From NCBI GenBank assembly GCA_041675005.1, contig JBAYUQ010000001.1, positions 186,001-250,000 of the forward strand: a stretch of 64,000 nucleotides of DNA, in the 5' to 3' direction. The notes beneath the pieces were generated by a model. That model saw nothing but the letters and a program-made list of their open reading frames with translations. It was not told where the DNA came from and ran no database searches. Origin of the DNA: PGYR01 sp041675005. GTDB taxonomy: Bacteria; Bacteroidota; Ignavibacteria; Kapaibacteriales; UBA2268. Each line of letters starts with the position of its first letter. The stretch's first letter is position 1. The position numbers and the translations under genes were made by a program. Positions 1-9,169 of this stretch are shown one piece after another.

Positions 1-1
1 T

Positions 2-496
2 ATAGATCCGAATACAAATTTCAGACGCGATGCACGTTCTACTTCTTTGGTCGAGGTCTATTGGGATAGATTGAACTCTGGTTATCTACATAGTCGGTCT
101 AGATTAAATCACTATAATGAAGTAAATACTAGCTTCGTAGAGTGTGTTAATTACCTCAAATATCATATAAGTAGTCCTGTGATATTCGATGGGAAATCAT
201 CGGAGATGACTATAAATACTGAGTCTTATAAATACCCAGGACTGACTTTTGTAACTCAGAAAAACTTCGATAGGGAAGACGAGTACATAGAACAACTAGG
301 ACTTAGCTTAAAGTACAAATATGGTCTAGCTGATTTATACAGAAAATCTTATATTCTCTGTGATAATCGGATGCTGAATTATTATAATGACTTGACAGAT
401 ATCATTTTCCAAAATAAAAAACACGCAATAGTTAAAGTAAAAGCTGGGAAAGAAGAAGAATTCAAAGATTATTATAAGAATCTTTACGCAAAGTAA
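2..496 (+). CDS. Unknown protein, C-terminal part (5' end outside window)
   Basis: The reading frame is open from the first bases of the window to the TAA at 494-496, so this is the C-terminal 164 residues of a longer protein. The first apparent start inside the window, a TTG at 47, is probably internal, because the frame upstream of it is open and protein-like (IDPNTNFRRDARSTS). I recognise no domain. The fragment is rich in Tyr and Asn with a lysine-rich tail (VKVKAGKEEEFKDYYKN), and I see no membrane segment. It converges on asnB with a gap of three bases. Function unknown. Confidence 0.6.
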   Translation: MDPNTNFRRDARSTSLVEVYWDRLNSGYLHSRSRLNHYNEVNTSFVECVNYLKYHISSPVIFDGKSSEMTINTESYKYPGLTFVTQKNFDREDEYIEQLGLSLKYKYGLADLYRKSYILCDNRMLNYYNDLTDIIFQNKKHAIVKVKAGKEEEFKDYYKNLYAK

Positions 497-499
497 GAG

Positions 500-2398
500 T
501 TAGAAATATCGCTCATACCAAGCACTAAGAGCAACTAGATTATAAATATGTGAGCCACGTTTCTTACCAGATTCGTGTACTTTTATCAGATTTCGTTTGA
601 AATCATCATTGATTATACCAGTTTTAGCAAATTTTGATTCGAAAAGATGATAGTGAGCTAGCTTTTTCCAAGGACCACGAAACCAATCATGAACGGGTGC
701 CGCGAATCCCATTTTCTCTCGGTAAATAATATCATCAGTTAAAATCCCAGAAATAGCCTTTTTCAATAAAGATTTTGGTTCATTCTTATCTGGTACTTTT
801 ATTCTATCTGGTAGCGAAGTAGTAAATTCTACTAGTCTATGGTCTAAGAAAGGTACTCTAGCTTCTAGATGATGAGCCATTCCAATCTTATCCACTCTCA
901 TTAGTAAAACTTCAGCTAGTCGTTGTTGCTGTTCTATATACATTATCTTTTCGAAATACTCAGCATCAGACTTAATTTTTTCAATCTCTTTGTACAATGA
1001 TTTTGCGTACTGATAGGGTATAGTCGGGTCTAATCTATTATCATTTTTCATTTTCTCTAATGAAAATTGACCAAACATAGGAACACCACTCCAACTAAAC
1101 TCCTCATCATAACTAGCTCTGCGTAGATACTCGAAAGCCAAATCCTGATTTAAAATTGGATTGAACATAGTCGCAATCTGATAACCTGCTTTTCTTACAG
1201 ATTTCGGAAGCATTTGGTAGTATTTCCAATATGAATTCTGAAGATTATACCCTTGTAGCATCCAGCTATAACCAACGAATTGCTCGTCGCTACCTTCTCC
1301 AACTTGTATAACAGTTGTACCTGACTCGTGAGTCAATTTACTAAGGTAATATAAGGGCATACAAACAGGATCACCATTCGGCTCATCAGTGTGCCAAGCT
1401 ATATCGTCTATTATTTTAAGACAGTCCTTGTCATCTATGAGTATTTCTCTATGGTTTGTACCGAATTGATTAGCTACTTTTCTCGCGTATTTCAACTCAT
1501 TGTACTGTTCTAATTCTTTGAAGCCTACAGTATATGTGTCTATAGGTCTATCCATTAGCTCTGCCATCAAAGCTACATTCAAGCTAGAATCAATACCACC
1601 ACTTAGGAATACACCAAATGGTACATCGGAAATCATGCGTGATTTGACAGCTTCTCGGAGTAATCTAACGGTCTCTTGACCGGCATCTTGGAAGCTTATA
1701 TTATTATTAATCTTTGTTAGGGGAGTCCAATACTTCTTCCAATCCATTCCACCTTTATTCAAAGTTATAAATGAGCCCGATTCTAGTTTTTTTATACCAG
1801 CGAATAGACTTTCTTTCTTGCTAGACATAGCAAAAGTTAAATAATTTGGTAACTCTTTATAGTTGAATTCTCTGCGTATTTCCGGGTGAGTTAGGATCGC
1901 TTTTATTTCGGAAGCAAATACGAATAGCCCTTCTTGGTAGTAATAATAGAATGGTTTTACTCCTATTCTGTCTCTGCATGCAAAAAGTTCATTTTCTTCA
2001 CTATCCCATATAGCAAATGCCCACATACCGACAAGCTTATCTATTATTCCTTTACCGTAATATTTGTAACCTTCTATCAGGACTTCAGTATCAGAACCTG
2101 ATATGAACTTCATACCTTTTGATTCTAATTCATCTTTGATTTCTTGGAAATTGTATATTTCACCGTTGAAAACAATGGTGTATCGTCCATCAGAAGTGGA
2201 CATGGGTTGAATTCCTGCGTCGGATAAGTCAATAATAGAAAGTCTTCTGTGGCTAAAGCCACATTTTCTATTCTCTGATATCCAAGTAGAACCGGCATCA
2301 GGACCACGATGTATAATTTCATCTCCCATACCTTGCAGTAATTTGGGAGTAATATTGCTATTTGTTCTGAAATCTACAACGCCTGCTATTCCGCACAT
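500..2398 (-). CDS. asnB: Asparagine synthase (glutamine-hydrolysing), AsnB type
   Basis: Class II glutamine amidotransferase fused to an ATP-pyrophosphatase synthetase domain, 632 residues, the usual length for the long AsnB form. Cys2 (MCGIAG) is the glutaminase nucleophile once Met is removed; RGPD (31-34), FNGEIYN and GSDTE are glutaminase motifs. The PP-loop SGGIDSS lies near residues 266-272, and the C-terminal half has EARVPFLDHRLVE. It makes Asn from Asp, Gln and ATP. Relatives of this type also amidate sugars in surface polysaccharides, and the sequence alone does not exclude that. Last gene of a minus-strand run, 18 bases after pdxJ. Confidence 0.93.
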   Translation of the reverse strand: MCGIAGVVDFRTNSNITPKLLQGMGDEIIHRGPDAGSTWISENRKCGFSHRRLSIIDLSDAGIQPMSTSDGRYTIVFNGEIYNFQEIKDELESKGMKFISGSDTEVLIEGYKYYGKGIIDKLVGMWAFAIWDSEENELFACRDRIGVKPFYYYYQEGLFVFASEIKAILTHPEIRREFNYKELPNYLTFAMSSKKESLFAGIKKLESGSFITLNKGGMDWKKYWTPLTKINNNISFQDAGQETVRLLREAVKSRMISDVPFGVFLSGGIDSSLNVALMAELMDRPIDTYTVGFKELEQYNELKYARKVANQFGTNHREILIDDKDCLKIIDDIAWHTDEPNGDPVCMPLYYLSKLTHESGTTVIQVGEGSDEQFVGYSWMLQGYNLQNSYWKYYQMLPKSVRKAGYQIATMFNPILNQDLAFEYLRRASYDEEFSWSGVPMFGQFSLEKMKNDNRLDPTIPYQYAKSLYKEIEKIKSDAEYFEKIMYIEQQQRLAEVLLMRVDKIGMAHHLEARVPFLDHRLVEFTTSLPDRIKVPDKNEPKSLLKKAISGILTDDIIYREKMGFAAPVHDWFRGPWKKLAHYHLFESKFAKTGIINDDFKRNLIKVHESGKKRGSHIYNLVALSAWYERYF

Positions 2399-2416
2399 AC
2401 AATAACTTGATTTACT

Positions 2417-3133
2417 TTAGTTGGATTCTATAATAGAAATGAATTTTTTGACGGTTGCTTCTAAGCCGTATTTTATTGAATTAGATATAATAGAATGACC
2501 AATGCTAATCTCATCGATTTCCTTTATCTTAGCTATTGCAGATGTGTTATCAAGGTTCAATCCATGACCAGCAGCTACGCGCATTCCCAAAGAACTAGCA
2601 AACAGAGTTGCTTCATTTATTCTAATTAGTTCACCATTCTGACGAGAAGGCTCAGTTAGATTAGCATAAGTACCTGTATGAAGCTCGACCATATCTGCTC
2701 CAACACTTTTTGCAATTTCTACCTGAGTTTTATCTGGCTCTATGAATAAACAAACATTTATTCCTTTATCATGCATTTTCTTACATAGTGTTATTAACTC
2801 ATGTTGAACAGCAATTACGTCCAAACCACCTTCGGTAGTAAGCTCTTGCCTGCCTTCTGGTACGATAGTAACAACGTGTGGTACAACATCTAATGCTAGT
2901 GCAATAATATCGTCGTACATAGCCATTTCAAAATTAAGTAGGGTAGAGATATTATTCTTCAAATTATAAACATCCGCATCTTTTATATGTCTTCTGTCTT
3001 CTCGTAAATGACAGACGATTCCTTTAGCACCTGCTGCTTCAGATATTAATGCCGCTTCCAATACATCTGGTTCACTAGTACCTCTTGCATTGCGAAGAGT
3101 TGCTACATGGTCTATATTCACGTTAAGTATCAT
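2417..3133 (-). CDS. pdxJ: Pyridoxine 5'-phosphate synthase
   Basis: PdxJ condenses 1-deoxy-xylulose 5-phosphate with 3-amino-2-oxopropyl phosphate to form pyridoxine 5'-phosphate, the last ring-forming step of DXP-dependent vitamin B6 synthesis. The 238-residue protein has the N-terminal NVNIDHVATLRNARG signature, HLREDRRHI, VPEGRQELTTEGG, ELHTGTYA and the AGHGLN loop, and is full length. Its ATG (3131-3133) overlaps the stop of the upstream OmpA-family gene by four bases, suggesting translational coupling. No other B6 gene is in the window. Confidence 0.95.
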   Translation of the reverse strand: MILNVNIDHVATLRNARGTSEPDVLEAALISEAAGAKGIVCHLREDRRHIKDADVYNLKNNISTLLNFEMAMYDDIIALALDVVPHVVTIVPEGRQELTTEGGLDVIAVQHELITLCKKMHDKGINVCLFIEPDKTQVEIAKSVGADMVELHTGTYANLTEPSRQNGELIRINEATLFASSLGMRVAAGHGLNLDNTSAIAKIKEIDEISIGHSIISNSIKYGLEATVKKFISIIESN

Positions 3134-5115
3134 TTACTATCCGTTATTATTTTGAATTCAACTTTTCTACTTTCTTCTAATTTACCAATTTTATTTGATT
3201 TTATCTCACCTTTACCTTCGTAAGTCAATCTATTCTTATTTATTCCATTATTTATAAGATAATCGAATACAGATTTAGCCCTTTCTTCTGATAACTTCTT
3301 ATTATTCATCTCGGTTCCTATTTCATCAGTGTAACCAAGTATCAATATTTTCAAGTTTTCTTTTTGTTTTAGAAATTTAATAAGGCTTTGTAATGCACTG
3401 TTAGATTTTTTATCTAAAACACTTTTCCCAAAATCGAAGAAAATGTTTGATAATTCGTAAGTTTCGCCAATAATAACTGGTTTCATACTCAAATCTAATT
3501 GCAATGTGTTACTACTAGAATTTCCAAAAACTATAGTTTTACTAATTGAGTAAAAACCTTCTGCAATAGTATTGACGCCGTATTCATCACTTTCTGGTAA
3601 AACTATTTGATAAAAACCACTTTTACTATCACTATAAGCAATACCTACAATTCTATTTGTAGTTAGATTTCTGAACTCCAATTTAGAACCAATTGCTTCA
3701 TTGGTATTTTCATTAGTCACAATTCCTGATACTATTACAGATTTTTCTGGTTGTGCTTCTTTAGGTAATTGTATTCTAAAAATATCTTCTTTACCAATAG
3801 AATTATTTGAAGATACAAAGTATGCATAATCATTTTGTGATGAGATTGTAAAATAAGCTTCCCATCCCTGAGAATTTATATCACTTCCTAAGTTCATTGG
3901 GGTACTCCAGCTACTGTAATCATCATTAGTTTTAGTTACAAATAAATCCATACTCCCATATCCAGGCCTTCCATTTGTAGCAAAGTAAAGTGTTTTATTA
4001 TCATTAGAGATATAAGGTGTTATCTCGTCAGAGGCAGTGTTTACTGATGCACCCAAATTCTTTATTTCTGTCCAGCCACTATCACTCAGCGTTGTGTAAT
4101 ATAAATCGAGACCACCGTAAGAATCTTCTCTTTCCATAGAAATAAACATAATGTTCATACTTTGAGAAAGTGAAAAATTCACAAAATTTGTTTTATTACC
4201 AATATTTGTAAAGTCAAATTTTTGCAAATCTGACCATTCATTATTCTCGAAATTCACAAAAGATAAAGAAGCTAAATCTCTGAATTTAGTACTCTTTCCC
4301 ATTAATAGCATTGTGCCATCTGAATTAGTAGAAAAAGCAAAATTATTATGTTTATTGTTAACAGGTTCATATAGATTAATTGCTTGAGAAAATCTACCAT
4401 CGTCTTCTATTTGGCTCATCCATACATCTTGATTCTTATCTAATCCGATATTATCTGGATGCTCATCCCTTGTGAAAAATAACTTACTTCCATCTGCTGA
4501 AATAATAGGCGCTAGCTCGGAATACACAGAGTTAATTCTACTTCCTAAGTTTTCTGGTGGAGATGAAAAAAGCTGTTCTTGTATCTCATTCAATTCCCAG
4601 ATATTACTAGTGTCTGTTCCTATACCAACGGCATCTAAAAGAACCTCCGATTTAGTATTTACTAAATCAAAGTAGAGCTTTATTATATGTACATCTATTT
4701 GAGTAGGTAGCTTAATAATGTAACGACCATTCTCTATGCTTTTAATATTATCTATATTAAATACACTTGTTTCTTTACTGTCTTTACTTATTACGTTTAC
4801 GCTTTCTAATGCATTTCCACCTACAGGCATATTTATAAAAATATAATTCGATTTATTCTCACTATTGAATTCAAGAATTATATTTTCATATATTTCGTTT
4901 GGAGTTATTTTCGGCATCCAAGCAGTTGGAACTTTTTCATTCGAATATGAGCTGGGCGAACCTAAGGCTTGGTTTGCCGAGAATTGTTTTTCACCAACCT
5001 GACTAGAATAAGATATTATCTTCTCAGCCCAAAAAACTGTATTATTAGAATATAAATTAGAGGTAATAATTATTAATAATAAGAGAGTACTAGCTATACC
5101 ATTCATTCTTTGCAT
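3130..5115 (-). CDS. PorE-like OmpA-family protein (PD40 propeller, CRD, OmpA)
   Basis: A 661-residue exported protein. A signal peptide (about 1-23) is followed by an N-terminal discoidin-like region (ALGSPSSYS...TAWMP), PD40 beta-propeller repeats (about 190-450, e.g. ISADGSKLFFTRDEHP and ISNDNKTLYFATNGRPGYGSMD), a carboxypeptidase-regulatory-like domain (about 458-545, SGIVTNENTNEAIG) and a C-terminal OmpA peptidoglycan-binding domain (about 557-661) with the conserved Asp in GYTDEIG and Arg in LSEERAKS. T9SS PorE has the order TPR, propeller, CRD, OmpA; here the TPR is missing and I see no lipobox. Start is ATG 5115, or ATG 5106 (MNGIAST). Overlaps gpsA by up to 26 bases. The role as a T9SS envelope anchor is inference. 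Confidence 0.85.
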   Translation of the reverse strand: MQRMNGIASTLLLLIIITSNLYSNNTVFWAEKIISYSSQVGEKQFSANQALGSPSSYSNEKVPTAWMPKITPNEIYENIILEFNSENKSNYIFINMPVGGNALESVNVISKDSKETSVFNIDNIKSIENGRYIIKLPTQIDVHIIKLYFDLVNTKSEVLLDAVGIGTDTSNIWELNEIQEQLFSSPPENLGSRINSVYSELAPIISADGSKLFFTRDEHPDNIGLDKNQDVWMSQIEDDGRFSQAINLYEPVNNKHNNFAFSTNSDGTMLLMGKSTKFRDLASLSFVNFENNEWSDLQKFDFTNIGNKTNFVNFSLSQSMNIMFISMEREDSYGGLDLYYTTLSDSGWTEIKNLGASVNTASDEITPYISNDNKTLYFATNGRPGYGSMDLFVTKTNDDYSSWSTPMNLGSDINSQGWEAYFTISSQNDYAYFVSSNNSIGKEDIFRIQLPKEAQPEKSVIVSGIVTNENTNEAIGSKLEFRNLTTNRIVGIAYSDSKSGFYQIVLPESDEYGVNTIAEGFYSISKTIVFGNSSSNTLQLDLSMKPVIIGETYELSNIFFDFGKSVLDKKSNSALQSLIKFLKQKENLKILILGYTDEIGTEMNNKKLSEERAKSVFDYLINNGINKNRLTYEGKGEIKSNKIGKLEESRKVEFKIITDSK

Positions 5116-6106
5116 CTCTTTTCATTAAGTCTTGTATAGCTTCTTTGGGGTCTTTATTCTCAAATAAAGTTTTGTAAACTTTACGAGTGATTGGCATTTC
5201 TATATTATACTGTTTACCTAGTTCATAAGCGGATTTAGAAGTAAACACCCCTTCAGTAATCATTTTTGTATCAGAAAGAATATCTTCAGCTTTTTCACCT
5301 TTTCCTATTCTCTCACCAAATCTTCGGTTTCTACTATGTTTACTGTCGCAAGTCACAAATAGATCACCTAAGCCAGATAGGCCAGAAAAAGTTTGGTGTT
5401 CTGCTCCCATAGCTTCTCCTAGTCGTGCTATCTCTGCTAAACCTCTAGTTAGTAGTGCTGCTTTAGTATTATCTCCAAGCCCCATACCATCTATAATACC
5501 GGCTGCTATTGCTATCACGTTTTTGAGAGATCCACCAATTTCACAACCAATTACGTCACTAGATGTGTAAACTCTGAAGTATTCTGTTAAGAAAATCTGT
5601 TGAACGTATTTGGCAAAATCTTCAGACTTTGAAGCAACCACTACAGTCGTTGGGATTTTTAAGCTGACTTCTTCAGCATGACTCGGACCAGTTAGTACTG
5701 CGAAGTGATTACTATCAATACCGTAAACTTCTTCGAATATTCCAGATATAGTTTGATTTGAATTATTTTCAACACCTTTAGAAGAATTGATAATATATTT
5801 ATCTTTAATTCCTAAATCGTATTTCTTGTAATATTCTCTAATATATTGTGTAGGTACAGCATTAATTATTACGTCTATATCTATTATATCATTTGGGTTA
5901 GTCGTAGCAATTATATTCGACGGTATCACATCTACAGAAATGTATTTATTATTTGTTCTATTCGTATTGATTTCAATAGCTTGGTCTTCATTTCTAGTCC
6001 AAAGTATAACGGATTCAAAATTAGAACTTAGTACCATAGCCAAGGCAGTACCCCAGCCACCTGCACCAATAACTGCTATATGTTTACGATTGTTAGGAAT
6101 AGTCAA
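5090..6106 (-). CDS. gpsA: NAD(P)-dependent glycerol-3-phosphate dehydrogenase
   Basis: GpsA reduces dihydroxyacetone phosphate to sn-glycerol 3-phosphate, the backbone of phospholipids. The 338-residue protein has the Rossmann motif GAGGWGTA near the N terminus (14-21), the LTGPSHAEEV motif, a catalytic Lys region (GGSLKNVIAIAAGI) and GLSGLGDLFVTC. The only start that keeps the nucleotide-binding strand is TTG at 6104-6106. It lies 14 bases after plsY, which consumes its product, so the two form a glycerolipid module. The 3' end overlaps the next gene. Confidence 0.95.
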   Translation of the reverse strand: MTIPNNRKHIAVIGAGGWGTALAMVLSSNFESVILWTRNEDQAIEINTNRTNNKYISVDVIPSNIIATTNPNDIIDIDVIINAVPTQYIREYYKKYDLGIKDKYIINSSKGVENNSNQTISGIFEEVYGIDSNHFAVLTGPSHAEEVSLKIPTTVVVASKSEDFAKYVQQIFLTEYFRVYTSSDVIGCEIGGSLKNVIAIAAGIIDGMGLGDNTKAALLTRGLAEIARLGEAMGAEHQTFSGLSGLGDLFVTCDSKHSRNRRFGERIGKGEKAEDILSDTKMITEGVFTSKSAYELGKQYNIEMPITRKVYKTLFENKDPKEAIQDLMKRDAKNEWYS

Positions 6107-6120
6107 TTTCTAATACTCAG

Positions 6121-6804
6121 TTATCCAGATCTTTTGAATATTTGTAATTTTGGAAAGCGGTTTTCAGTTCCTTCTAAAAGACGTTTGATATTAGTCCTAT
6201 GTGTATATACGATTAGTAAGAAAAGTCCTAAAAGGAAATAAACAATAGTACCATATCCTGGTATAGAATCATGCAAAATATTGTATCTAAATATCATAGA
6301 AGAGGGGAGAGTAAAAGCGGCAAGTATAGAACCTAATGATATATAGCCAGAAAAAGCTACAGCAATAAGGAAAAATAATACAGCAACTCCAGCATCAATA
6401 GGAGCAATTCCAATCAGCATACCAGCGGCAGTATTTATACCTTTACCACCTCGGAAATTAACAAATGCAGAGAATATATGACCTAATACGGCAAATATAC
6501 CAGCCATTAACTTTATCAATGTGAAATCTTCAAAGCTTGTCATATTAGGGATAGTTAACTCTGAACCAAGTACACCAGCTATGACTACTACAGCAAAGAC
6601 ACCTTTTGCAATGTCTAATAATTGAACCAGCACTCCTACTTTCCAACCCATAACTCGGAAAGCATTAGTGCTTCCCATATTCCCACTGCCTTTGTCACGA
6701 ATGTCAAAGCCATATAATTTTTTACTAACTATGACTGCTATTGGTATAGAACCTACCAAATAACTCAAAGCTGCTATTATTATTAATGCTAGTGTTGTGC
6801 TCAT
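6121..6804 (-). CDS. plsY: Acyl-phosphate glycerol-3-phosphate acyltransferase
   Basis: Integral membrane acyltransferase that moves an acyl chain from acyl-phosphate to the sn-1 position of glycerol 3-phosphate, the first committed step of phosphatidic acid synthesis in the PlsX/PlsY route. The 227 residues contain the three PlsY motifs: DKGSGNMGSTNAFRVMG (about 37-53), NFRGGKG and a C-terminal HRTNIKRLLEGTE loop, between about five hydrophobic segments. ATG at 6802-6804. It precedes gpsA in the same transcript, 39 bases after the methyltransferase gene. Confidence 0.95.
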   Translation of the reverse strand: MSTTLALIIIAALSYLVGSIPIAVIVSKKLYGFDIRDKGSGNMGSTNAFRVMGWKVGVLVQLLDIAKGVFAVVVIAGVLGSELTIPNMTSFEDFTLIKLMAGIFAVLGHIFSAFVNFRGGKGINTAAGMLIGIAPIDAGVAVLFFLIAVAFSGYISLGSILAAFTLPSSMIFRYNILHDSIPGYGTIVYFLLGLFLLIVYTHRTNIKRLLEGTENRFPKLQIFKRSG

Positions 6805-6843
6805 AAATTACAATTACTACTGTTTGTGTTTTTCAATATAAAC

Positions 6844-7617
6844 TTATTTTCCAAGTTTTGCAAAATAATGTAGAGAAATTCCTGCTGAAACAGCTACATT
6901 TAGTGATTCAGAGCTACCGATACCTTCCAAAACATATTTATCTTTTACTAAAGTATCTAGTTCTTTACTCAACCCATGTGATTCGCTTCCAAACACTATA
7001 CCATATTTCCCATTATGTTTCAATTTTTCAATAGGTGTTTTAGCATTGCTATCAGCAGCAAAGATATCAACATCGCTGAAATTTTCTTTCAAGAATTCTG
7101 CCAAATTATCTTTATATAGTATTTTTAATCTAAATACTGAACCCATAGAAGATCGAACTACTTTTGGTCCAAATTGGTCTGCACTTTCTGCTCCTAAGAA
7201 AACTTGTTTTATTCCATACCAATCAGCTGTTCTTAATATTGTTCCTACATTTCCTGGGTCAGAAACTCCATCTAAAGCAATAAATGATTCGTGTGGAAGA
7301 AAGTCAAGTTCTTTCAAACCAACAACTGCGATAATACCTTCTGGTGATGTCTGTTTCACTAATTGACGGAATTTATGCTTAGGTGCAGAATAAATCGGAA
7401 CACCCATATCATTAAATTCATCAGCTAATTCTATGATTCTTTGTGGGGGTGATTCACGTACTATAACTTGAATCACGTCATATTCACTATCAAGTAATTC
7501 TTCGCATAACTTAATACCTTCCGCAATGAATAGGTCATGCTCTTCGCGTTTATCTTTTCTATATAGTGATTTTATTAATTTTCTTTGACCTTGACTAATA
7601 GGAATAGTATAGTGCAT
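6844..7617 (-). CDS. TrmH/SpoU-family RNA 2'-O-methyltransferase
   Basis: SPOUT-class methyltransferase of 257 residues, the size of the rRNA enzymes that have an N-terminal substrate-binding domain (about 1-95, with RKLIKSLYRKDKREEHDLF and FIAEGIKL). The three SpoU motifs are present: DPGNVGTILRTADWYG, IVFGSESHGLS and SLNVAVSAGISLHYF. It methylates a ribose 2'-OH in rRNA or tRNA; which nucleotide cannot be told from sequence alone (RlmB-like and the broad TrmH set are options). First gene of the six-gene minus run, divergent from the galE-like gene. Confidence 0.88.
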   Translation of the reverse strand: MHYTIPISQGQRKLIKSLYRKDKREEHDLFIAEGIKLCEELLDSEYDVIQVIVRESPPQRIIELADEFNDMGVPIYSAPKHKFRQLVKQTSPEGIIAVVGLKELDFLPHESFIALDGVSDPGNVGTILRTADWYGIKQVFLGAESADQFGPKVVRSSMGSVFRLKILYKDNLAEFLKENFSDVDIFAADSNAKTPIEKLKHNGKYGIVFGSESHGLSKELDTLVKDKYVLEGIGSSESLNVAVSAGISLHYFAKLGK

Positions 7618-7710
7618 ATTGTTTTTTTATGGTTAAATTAGTATTCTAAAAAATAACTCTTTTGATAAGACGTATAATTACAAATTTTCGTACATTCTAT
7701 ATACTATTTT

Positions 7711-8634
7711 ATGAATATATTAGTTACAGGCGGAGCCGGATTTATTGGCTCTCACATAGTAGATAAATATCTTGAACTCGGTCATACAGTTACCATTATA
7801 GACAATTTGTCCACCGGTAAAAAAGAAAACATTAATCCTAACGCAAATTTCGTTGAAATGGACATCAAAGATGAATCTATCTCAAAAGTCTTTGCAGATG
7901 GCAATTTTGATGTTTTATCGCATCAAGCTGCCCAGATGGATGTTCGGGTTTCCGTTAATGACCCAAAATTCGATGCCCAGAATAATATTATTGGTTCTCT
8001 TAACTTATATGAGAACTGTAAGCAGTATGGGGTAAAGAAGATTATTTTTGCTTCTTCAGGAGGAACGGTATATGGTGAGCAAAGTGAATTCCCTTGCGAT
8101 GAGAATCATACAACAAACCCTGTATCTCCTTATGGAATAGGTAAATTAACAAATGAATATTACTTGTATTACTATAAACAAATATATGATATTGATTACG
8201 TAGCACTTAGATATGGGAATGTATTTGGTCCAAGACAGAACCCAAATGGTGAAGCTGGAGTGATAGCTATTTTTGCGAACAAGCTTATTAATAATGACCA
8301 ACCTATTATCAATGGCGATGGTCTAATTACGAGAGATTATATATTTATCTCGGATGTTGTTGAGGCAAATATGCGTTCATTAGAATCAGAAGTAAATGGT
8401 ATTTACAATGTTACTACTGGTATAGAAACTAATGTTAATCATATATTTCAAGTTCTGAAAGACAAAACAAAGAGTGATTTAGAAGAAAATCACGGGCCTG
8501 CTAAAATGGGTGAGCAGAGAAGAAGTGTTTGTTCGTTTGATAAATTCAAGTCAAAACACAATTGGTCTCCAAAAGTTAGTTTTATAGATGGGATTGATAA
8601 AACTGTAGATTATTTCATCAAAGCAAACGGTTAA
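7711..8634 (+). CDS. NAD-dependent sugar epimerase, UDP-glucose 4-epimerase-like
   Basis: Extended short-chain dehydrogenase of 307 residues. GGAGFIG (7-13) binds NAD, DNLSTG follows strand 2, Ser in FASSGG and Y141-x3-K145 (YGIGK) are catalytic, and LRYGNVFGPRQ is typical of the UDP-hexose/uronate 4-epimerase group. It interconverts nucleotide-sugar epimers; UDP-Glc/UDP-Gal is the most likely pair and would feed the glf product (UDP-Galf) made at 55929-57050. Linking the two genes is inference. No clear ribosome-binding site precedes the ATG. Its stop is followed within two bases by the pgsA start. Confidence 0.85.
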   Translation: MNILVTGGAGFIGSHIVDKYLELGHTVTIIDNLSTGKKENINPNANFVEMDIKDESISKVFADGNFDVLSHQAAQMDVRVSVNDPKFDAQNNIIGSLNLYENCKQYGVKKIIFASSGGTVYGEQSEFPCDENHTTNPVSPYGIGKLTNEYYLYYYKQIYDIDYVALRYGNVFGPRQNPNGEAGVIAIFANKLINNDQPIINGDGLITRDYIFISDVVEANMRSLESEVNGIYNVTTGIETNVNHIFQVLKDKTKSDLEENHGPAKMGEQRRSVCSFDKFKSKHNWSPKVSFIDGIDKTVDYFIKANG

Positions 8635-8635
8635 T

Positions 8636-9160
8636 CTGAAAATAGTTTTTAATATATCGAATAATATAAGCATTAGTAGAATCTTTCTTTCTATTCCTTT
8701 AGCTTATTATTTACTCGACTCAAATATAACTATGACTCTAATTATTGGTGGTTTAGCTATACTTTCTGATTATTTGGATGGGTACTTTGCTAGAGGAAGA
8801 CAAGAAATAACAGATATGGGGAAAATACTAGACCCACTAGCTGACAAAATATTCTTTGGTACTGCTGCTGTGATTATGATAATGCAAGGGCTAATTCCTA
8901 CATATTTAGCTGCAATTATAGTTGGGCGTGACATACTTATCTTTCTTGGTGGGATTTATATAAAATCTAAGACTGGAATTGTAGTTGCTTCCAATATGAC
9001 AGGAAAGATAGCCGTGAACGTGGCTGCGGTAGTATTAATCGGAATATTATTGGACTGGGAAGGCTTTTATAGTTATGGTTCTGCAATTACTGCCGTATTT
9101 TTTGTATATTCTTTTGTAATTTACGTACTTAAAGCGTACAAAATATTAAAATCTAAATAA
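8636..9160 (+). CDS. pgsA: CDP-diacylglycerol-glycerol-3-phosphate 3-phosphatidyltransferase, probable CTG start
   Basis: CDP-alcohol phosphatidyltransferase that makes phosphatidylglycerol phosphate at the inner membrane. The signature D-x2-DG-x2-AR-x8-G-x3-D-x3-D is intact in DYLDGYFARGRQEITDMGKILDPLAD. The first ATG (8732) falls after the region that in PgsA forms the N-terminal membrane helix. Reading the frame upstream gives KIVFNISNNISISRIFLSIPLAYYLL, which matches the usual N-terminus pattern (NIPN..T..R), and the frame stays open into galE. The best start is CTG at 8636, one base after the galE stop, giving 174 residues; ATA 8642 is another option. Substrate assignment is by family; start is inferred. 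Confidence 0.8.
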   Translation: MKIVFNISNNISISRIFLSIPLAYYLLDSNITMTLIIGGLAILSDYLDGYFARGRQEITDMGKILDPLADKIFFGTAAVIMIMQGLIPTYLAAIIVGRDILIFLGGIYIKSKTGIVVASNMTGKIAVNVAAVVLIGILLDWEGFYSYGSAITAVFFVYSFVIYVLKAYKILKSK

Positions 9161-9169
9161 GACTTCAGC

